64,000 nucleotides of DNA from the NCBI GenBank assembly GCA_951804985.1, contig OX638130.1, positions 85,655,069 to 85,719,068 on the forward strand, written 5' to 3'. Position 1 is the first letter of the stretch. The number at the start of each line of letters is the position of its first letter. The notes beneath the pieces were generated by a model. The model was given only the letters and a program-made list of their open reading frames with translations. It did not search any database and had not been told where the DNA came from. The DNA is from Dryomyza anilis (taxonomy: Eukaryota; Arthropoda; Insecta; Diptera; Dryomyzidae). Made by a program: the position numbers and the translations under genes. Shown here one piece after another: positions 10,101-19,100 of the stretch.

Positions 10101-13100
10101 GAGTTATGTCGTTTTGAAAATTTAGGTTGTATGGGAGGTACCACGCCTCTTTGTCCAATCCCGTCCTTATATAGCCTATGTCACCCTCCTGGTGCAAAAT
10201 TTCAGTTAAATCGGTTCAGCGGTTTAGACGTGATACTGGAACAAACAGACAGACCGACAGACGGATCAAGAGTTTTATATATATAGATAGATATTCTATT
10301 TGTTACTGTGCGTTACTGAATATGTGCTTTTATTTCTAAAATATCTAAGTATTCGTTTTAATTTGTTTTATTTAGCCTTTTACAAGCCGTATTTGGACAA
10401 TTTGAAATCAGCTCACCCGGACTTTTGCAAGAATCTGCTAAAATGTTACGTATTGGCGAAAGAATATCAAAATGTACGTAAATCTAGATTACTTACCAAA
10501 CATTTATTTTTTTTCTGTTTTATTAGTTCAATTATTAGAGTAATTATCATATACTGTAAACTATTTTGAACCTGATATTTACAATATCGATTAATCTTAA
10601 ATATCCAAAAAATATTTCTTTTTGTTATGATTCGAATATTTATCATGTTCCAAATGATCCATATATATTATACACAACCTTTTTGGGTGTCAATTAGTAT
10701 AGTCAAACAATTCAAAGCACCCACTTTATACCGACACACCCATTAAATTGTTAATTATACTTAAATGTGTTGTGTGTTTCTTATTTGTTTTTTTTTTTGT
10801 TTTTTTGTTTGTTTTACATTAATTTAGGTTTAGCTGACTACGTTCGTGTAACTGAGAATCAAGTGAACAGTTGCAGTAGCAATTTTAATTTTCGTTCCTA
10901 CAAAGCAATACTTCATACCGTGACAATATCAAAGTGCTTTCATGCCAAGTTGTGGGAAAATTCCGAATATCTATCGAAACAACAATTGCGGAAAATTGAC
11001 GATGTTTACGCAACAAGTAGTGAACTCGTTAATGCTGGGAAATCAACATTGAAATCGATTTCCGAAAGAGCACAATCAGCTGTAGCACAACGGACCACTG
11101 ACATGGTTTGCATGTTTTAAAATCATATTGAAATTCATTTAAAATCTAATGCAGAAACGGTAAATTTTATTACTACAGCACTTTTATTCTCATGTTGTTT
11201 TTCTAGATTGAAATTAACCAATCAGCAGCAGTTACATTTGGCAATGAAGTAACACTCGGTACGACCGTCTGTGCATTTCCGGAATATTCAATAGAATTGA
11301 GCACTGTTGCGGAAGAAGCATTTGATAAATTAAGAATCTATGTAAAGCAATTGAACAAAAACTGGATAACAGATGGTTCAGCAAGTAGCCTTCTTTTAGT
11401 GGGCGATTCGACAAATAATCTTTTGATTTGTAAGGATAATATGTAAGTTGTTTTTATAGGATTCAAAATTGTTTTAATTGATTGTTATTGAATCTGTCAA
11501 ACCCATTCGACCCGATTGGAAGAATATATCACAACAAGTTTAAAAGTACCTGAAAAAAAAACTCTCGAAATTATATTTTAATTGATTACACCGTTCGACA
11601 GTACATATTACACATGAACCAAATGATATAGGTCTGAAACTATGGACCAAATGAAGTTAAACTGCGTTTACTATTTCGTGATTCCGGGTTCTTTTAAAAG
11701 GACTTCAAACTTTCAATGGATAATAATTTTTGAAAAATTTATGTATATACGTTACCGTAATTAAAAGAAGAGAATCTTGGCAATTTTAGGTATTATTTTA
11801 GTTTATCCTGTCAGGACGAAGTAATGTTAAGAATGTCCTTTTAAACTTTTATCCTTCGATATCCTTTGAAATTACCAATGAATAATTCCGAAAAAAAATA
11901 TGTTAATGAGTGATATATGTTGTATCCAAATGTCTTCAAATAGAAGTGGCTCTCACTTTTTTAGTGTGTGATCTTTTACGCGTTTTCCAGAGACAAAACA
12001 ATACATCATGTTCATCCTTATGCCGGTGCTTCATAGTCACTTTTAATTCCTCTATTTCGTTCTTTGAAAGGACATTATTAAAATTACTTTGTCCTGACAG
12101 GATAAAGTAAAATAATACAAATTTCCAAGATTCTCCTCTTTCATTTGATAATCATTACGGCATCGTAGAACATGTATAAGTATTCAAATACATTTTTCGA
12201 AACATGTATAAGTATTCAAAACATCCGAAACGGTCCGTATGATCATTGCCTGTGTTGTGTTTTCAATTTGTTGTTGTTTCTTCAAAAACTTTCAATAGAA
12301 CTTAGCCATGACCTGGGCGTTAGTCAGTTAGATGTCGGCTCTCTTACAAAAGAGTACATCGAAAAAACCTTCTAATTATTATCCTTTGACAGTTTGAAGG
12401 CCTTTTAAAAGAAAACAGGATCAAGAAATAAAAACTGTAAATGTAGTTTAACTCCATTTGGAACCTAGTTTCAGACCTTAATCATTTGGTTCATTTTCAC
12501 TTTTGTCGGACCCGATTGTAACAATATATCACAACAATGTTTTAAAATACCTGAAAAAACATCTATAATTCTGGCTCAGTAATTTTTTGTTCTTTTTGCT
12601 AGTCTTTTGGGTCTACCTAATGCCAATATTGCATATCCAGCAGTTTTTTTCGAAAGTGAATTACATGGTATCTCCACTAGCCATAATTTATGAAAATGTT
12701 AATGTTGTATGATTAAAATGTATTGTGGAGACACTACATGTCTTGCCATAAATGTCAAACATTATGGCATGACTGCCTGTCATGACTTTGACGTTTCGAA
12801 ATAAATTTAAATTAAAATAATTACTTATACATTTTTATTTCATCAATTTTTAATTGCGAATAACGTTGAACTAATTTATTTAATAAATTTGCAGTGCAAA
12901 AATCTGTGATACACCGAGTGCAAAATATAAGTTTTTCAATAAAATGTTGTGACATAATTGGACCATATTATTTTTGTAGACATAAACATAAAATTTGTCT
13001 GTCATAAACATTAACATGAGCGATGGATAGTGGAGACGCGGTGCTGTTGCATGTGCTGTTTCAGTGTATGATTGAATAGTGATTATTTCAAGTTGTAATT

Positions 13101-16100
13101 CAGTCCGAAGTTTTCAGGTACTGAGGAGTAAGTTTTGTATAATACATATATCAAGGCATGAATACTGTCCTTAATTGATAAGACCTAAATATTTAAAACT
13201 GATTTCAACAGTGAATTCCTCTGCTGGGAAGCAATAAAAATTCTGACAAATTCTAGTTTATTGAGCCCTATTAGCCCTATTCTGGTACGAGTTACAAATT
13301 CAAATTGGTCACAATAGTACGCTTTGTCACAATCGTCACAATTTCGTATTTTGCCAATTTTTTTTTGTACACCCAGAAAAAAATACTATATAAATAATAG
13401 TTTTTTACTATTAAAAATAGTCAATAGGATAAATTATTACTTTAATTGGAAAATACGATTAAATACTAGAAAATATCATGACATTGCCATTGAGTTTATA
13501 TGCGAAGATTTATTTTTTGTATACTATTAAATCAATAATTGTCCTATTGACCAATTTTAATGGGATTTGAGGGAATTTTTTTCTGGGTGTAGGTTTATTG
13601 ACGTAAAAGTCTAAATTATATCTCAAATTGCCAAATTTAAAATTACACATTTTCCGAATTGATAAATTTTTGATACACGCTAAGAAAAATCTGCAGGCAG
13701 TCAACATATCTATGTTTGCAGTGCTACATTTTCCGAGTGGTATTCATTTCATATTATTATTATTATTCTATATTATTATTAACATATTTATTTTAAATGT
13801 CCTACAAAATGTATTTTCCTCTGTGTGTACAACTTTAAAATATCAATTTTGATGTACAGGAAATGTGTCCAAAACAGAATACCACAAACATTTTGCAAAT
13901 TTTTAGTAGGGCCTACACAATACACATTGCATGTGCGTAACTCTCGTAAGTTTTTGCCACGACTTCTTTTTTATAAATACGAGTATTGGAATTGCGTTTA
14001 GTATTAATTGTCAAAAATAAAATGTAGGTTAACCTTCAGAACTTCTGCGTCAAACTATTACACTACTCAACAACACGAGAAAAAAATTTCCCATGCACAT
14101 CCCACACATCAATTCTATATAATTGGCAGTTGTTGATTTTGACTGCATATTCTGTTTTGTTCTATTACGTATTATTGTTGAAATTCAAGGTTCTTTTCAG
14201 CCACTTCTTAGAATAAAAATTGCAGTCCCTTGCACAAAGTAGTTTTCCAAAAAACTATAAACGCAATTTTTCTTTCAATTGTCAAGACTAATTACAATAT
14301 ACCAACAAATAATAATATTCCGATATATTTTTAATCTAAACTCGAAATTTTTTTATATTTTTAGACTACTTTATATTTTTAGACTTTAGACTACTTTTGG
14401 ATGATGTTTTTTTAGAATTTCGAATCTAAAGATAAATAACAACATAAATTATGGCCATGCAGAGCATTGTTCAAACTAACGATCAAAATTACAAACTTTT
14501 TCATCGTTTTCATTATTTTTAAATATGCCCTATCAACACAGTTTCCGTCAAAAATATATAAATATTTAAAATATTAGTATATATTACTTAAAAATGACAG
14601 TTATTACCAGGGCTCGAGTTTTGATGAGCTAAAAATACGTTATAAATGACCATTCAAATTACCCTAAAAACGTAGAAATGTACATTGTAGAAAGGAGACT
14701 TCAATGTTTAAATGTTTAAATAATTTACTTTATTCAATTGCATTGGTATAAGTAACAAAGGACATTCTCAAGTATTACTTTAAATTTGATATAAATACAG
14801 TATGTAGTAAAAATTATGCATATATAGTAATATTTTCAAGTTTCAATTTATTCAGTCTATGGAAAAACAATCCTTATAGACTAGCGTATTACAATACATC
14901 TTAAAAATAATAATAAACACTTAAATCTAACAATTAACACTTACAAATAAATATGAATTAAACATTCCTTAAATGAATTCTTTGACAATGAAAAATCAAT
15001 GACATTATAATTTGAAATTCTATTAAATTCAGTAAGAGCTCTATTTATTGGCTCATTTGTAGCATAATTAGATCTATGACACGGTACAAAAAACATGTTA
15101 AAATGACGAATATGCCTTCTTGGGGCATAAAAATTTATTAAATTCAAGAGATAAGGACAATCAATATTTCCACAAATAATAAAATATATAAAAACATTAA
15201 GGACTGTGTAATACGTCTACTGACAGTAGTGGCATTAAATTTATAAATAAACAACGAGCATTATAAGACGGAAACGGTTCAACAAAGTTAAGAGACCGTA
15301 AAGCTAATTTTAAGAAAAATTTTTGGATTCTCTCTAAACGATTTATATGCGTTTGATAATAGGGATTCCAAATAAAGGAAGCATATTCCAATCTAGATCT
15401 AACCAATGATGTAAACAATAATTTATGCGTATATGGATCATTAAATTCCTTACTATTTCGTCTAACGAAAGCCCAAAGAGAATAAGCTTTAGGTATTATG
15501 TAGTTCAGATGACCTAAAAAACTAAATTCCGAATCAAACAAATTCCAATCAAATCGAGTGTTTCATTAACAGCCTTCAGTTCAGATTTACAAAGAAAATA
15601 TGATGAAGAAAGTCTCGAATTTGATTTCGAAAAGGTAATCTTAAAACATTTATTTAAATTTAGCAATAAACGATTTCGAGAACACCAAGTCGTTACATTA
15701 TTTAAATCTTTTTGGAAATTATAAGCGTCAAATGAATTGCGAATTGTATGGTATATTTTCAAATCATCAGCATATAATGAAAAATTTGGAAATGAAAAGC
15801 AACTACCAATATCATTAATAAATAAATTGAAAAGCAGTGGTCCCACAATACTTCCTTGTGGAACCCCTGAAGAGGCAACATAAGGACGAGAAAATATATT
15901 TTCAATATTAACATAGCAAAGTCTGTTATTAAGATAAGACTTAATCCAACTTTAAAAATTTGAGTGAAAACCAATTTTAGCAAGTTTTGCTATCAAGATA
16001 CTATGTGAAACTTTATCAAAAGCTTTAGAGAAATCAGTATAAACTGTATCAACTTGCCAACCTTCCTCAAAAGAATTGACACAATATCTAGAGAAGACAG

Positions 16101-19100
16101 CTAAATTTGATACTGTTGAACGACCATGTACAAAGCCATGTTGGCAAGGGCAAATTATGTTTTTAATATTGAAATACAATTTGTTCTTGGCTATATTTTC
16201 GAAAAGTTTAGATATATTAGATAATTTAGATATAGGCCTATAATTAAACACATTATTTTTCCGACCATTTTTATAAACTGGAGTAATTGATGCAATTTTC
16301 CATTTATCAATAAAAATACCACTACCTAAAGATTTATTAAATATTAATGCCAGCAGCTCACATAAAGAATCAAAACATTTCTTCAAAAAATATGAAATAT
16401 GAAAAATATGAAATATCAATGACCGCTTTAAAAGAATTTTTTATATATATTTTAATATTTAGTTTGAAGTTAAATAAATAAAAACAATCTCTTTTGAGAG
16501 ACTAACATTTTCGAATTTTAAATAAATGCAGAATGTAGTAAAACTGAATGAATATGTAGTAATATTTTAACTTTAGCTTGATGTAAAATAAATACAGTAT
16601 GTGGTAAATTTTCAAACAGATGTAGTAATTTATCTACATATTTGATGACGTATAAATGAAGACAAAATGTAGTTCTTTTAATACAAATGTATTCAAGTAT
16701 TGCAGTAAAATTATGTAGTTATTTTCATTACGAAAATCTTAATATCAAGAAAAATCTACGGAATTCTACAAATAATAAACTAAAATTTTAATTAATTAAA
16801 AAAATTACCTAACGACTAAAAAAAGCCAAAAAAATGACAAATGTATCAAAATCCGAGCACTGGTTATTACTATATTTATCTCAAAAAAGGTACGTAATAC
16901 GAAAAAACTGAGTAGGTATGCTATAAGAATAAGCATTACTTTATATAAAAAGTAATGATATTCCCATAAGCATTTCTTTTTCATTGAAAATTGATTGTTT
17001 AAAATAGTCCTAAAATTGAGTCTATTTTAAAAAGAAGATCAATGTATAAAAGTTAGTAATTTCGATAGTTCATGTGGTCTGTACTCTGTTTGATGATGTT
17101 GTTTCACATTACCCAATTCTACCAAAACGTTTCAATTTCATTTCTGTGCGAACATTGGATTCTTGCATAGTTTTTATGAATTTCTTAGAAATATCTAACT
17201 TTAGTCAGATGATCTTCTTAAATATATAAAATACTTTTATAATTTTATAAATGCATCTTACAATATTAACTTGTTTCTCTCCCACTAGTGACAATATTTT
17301 GTGTGAATTTGGCTACTATGACCAAACTATTGAATTGCTAAACAAAAACGTGGAAATACACGCTCATATTCTGCACAATAATTTGGGTAAGTGAGCAAAA
17401 TAGCATTTTTTATATACTATACATATATTCATCTATTTTTAGCAGGTGTCGATAAACACGTCTTAATAACTGTTGGCAATGTACAAGATGTCGATGAATC
17501 TACATTAACACCTTTAAGTCCAAATCAAACTCTAGACAAGACAGCATTAAAAACAACCATAAATACTATAAATATATCAAAAACCTTTACAAATTTACAA
17601 CAGTTCTGCTATAGCAAGCCTCCTACACTGTCTCCAACGCATCAAAATGTAACAACTATAAAGTCAGTAGCGCACAATAATTCATGTCCTATAATTGAAA
17701 TGGATATCAATTCAAATGTACCTTGTGCCTTTGCAGCATACAAAAGAAAGCAATTGCAACAAATGACGCCTGTTCAAACAAAACTAACTTCGTATTTTGC
17801 TAAACGCAAGAAACAACTTTCGATTAACAACGATTCTACGATAAACTATCGTGAAATACTACAAATAAACAGTGAAAATGAGAACCAGATACAACTTTTA
17901 ATGAACAACGATTCTATGATAAACTATCATAATGAACTACAAACAAACAGTCATAATATTAATCATAATCAGCATGATTTGACATATCAATCTATTTCAG
18001 ATTTAGCTGATATCACCATCTCACACATGGAACTACCATTATTCGATGCATGCATCCCTGATGCATTCGATACTATAAAAAATCAAACAATTAATGATTT
18101 TTCATCAGAGCACAGTATTCCACTGGATTTAACAGTTTCAAAGCCAAAACTAACAGTTGGCAGAGTATTAACAAATTCCAACAAATCGTCTCAATGCAAC
18201 AAAAAATTGTTTATTAATGATGCAGCAGTTGCAAACAGTGCTATGGCTCAATCTAAACCGTTACAAACTGCAACAATTAACACAATTCCAACAAAAATGC
18301 AGTCTAAGCAATCTAGTGTTTTTATGCAATCAAATGTATTCCACGAAAATCGTATGCGTGGAAAATCCTCTAAAAAGAAATCACTTTCATTTGATGAATA
18401 CTTTGAGAATTTTCTTAAAACAAACTATGAAACTATGGAAAAGGACACTGCCAAATCTACTACTACTCTTTCTGATTACTGGTGAGTATTATAGATATAA
18501 GTTATATGATTTTTATTGAATTGATTTCCTAACTATTTCCTAGTAGATAAATATTTCTAACACCCAAAAAAAAATACTATATAAATAATAGTTTTTTACT
18601 ATTAAAAATAGTGAATAGGATAAATTATTATTTTAATTGGAAAATACCATTAAATACTAGAAAATACCATGACATTGCCATTGAGTTTATATGAAAAGAT
18701 TTATTTTTTGTATACTATTAACCAATTGGGATTTGAGGGACAAAGGGTGTAGAACAACAAAACTATAAAAAATACTATGTATTTATTATAAGTTGCACTT
18801 CCAAACGATGCTACACTAAATGACAGAGTGATTCCTTAAAAAAATCAATAAATTCAAATATTACAATAAAAGATCCCAGTATGCCATTCGTATCGATATC
18901 GTTACGAGATCAATGCGAGTAGATGGAGAAATCACACGACATCGGAGACGTTCTCGTAACGATATCGAGCGTCAAATTGGACCTAGATGGTAGTTAGATA
19001 TCGAAATTTTTTGTCGGAGTTTTCTCTATACGAGACATATTTCGAAATCGGAACGATATCGAAGAAAAAAATGATCAAAGTTCGAGATTGCGGCGAAAAA

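Noticed and set aside
10300..10569. Open frame reading FYKPYLDNLKSAHPDFC over HFM1 exon d
   Set aside because: It is out of phase with both splice neighbours and lacks family match. The real frame is another one.
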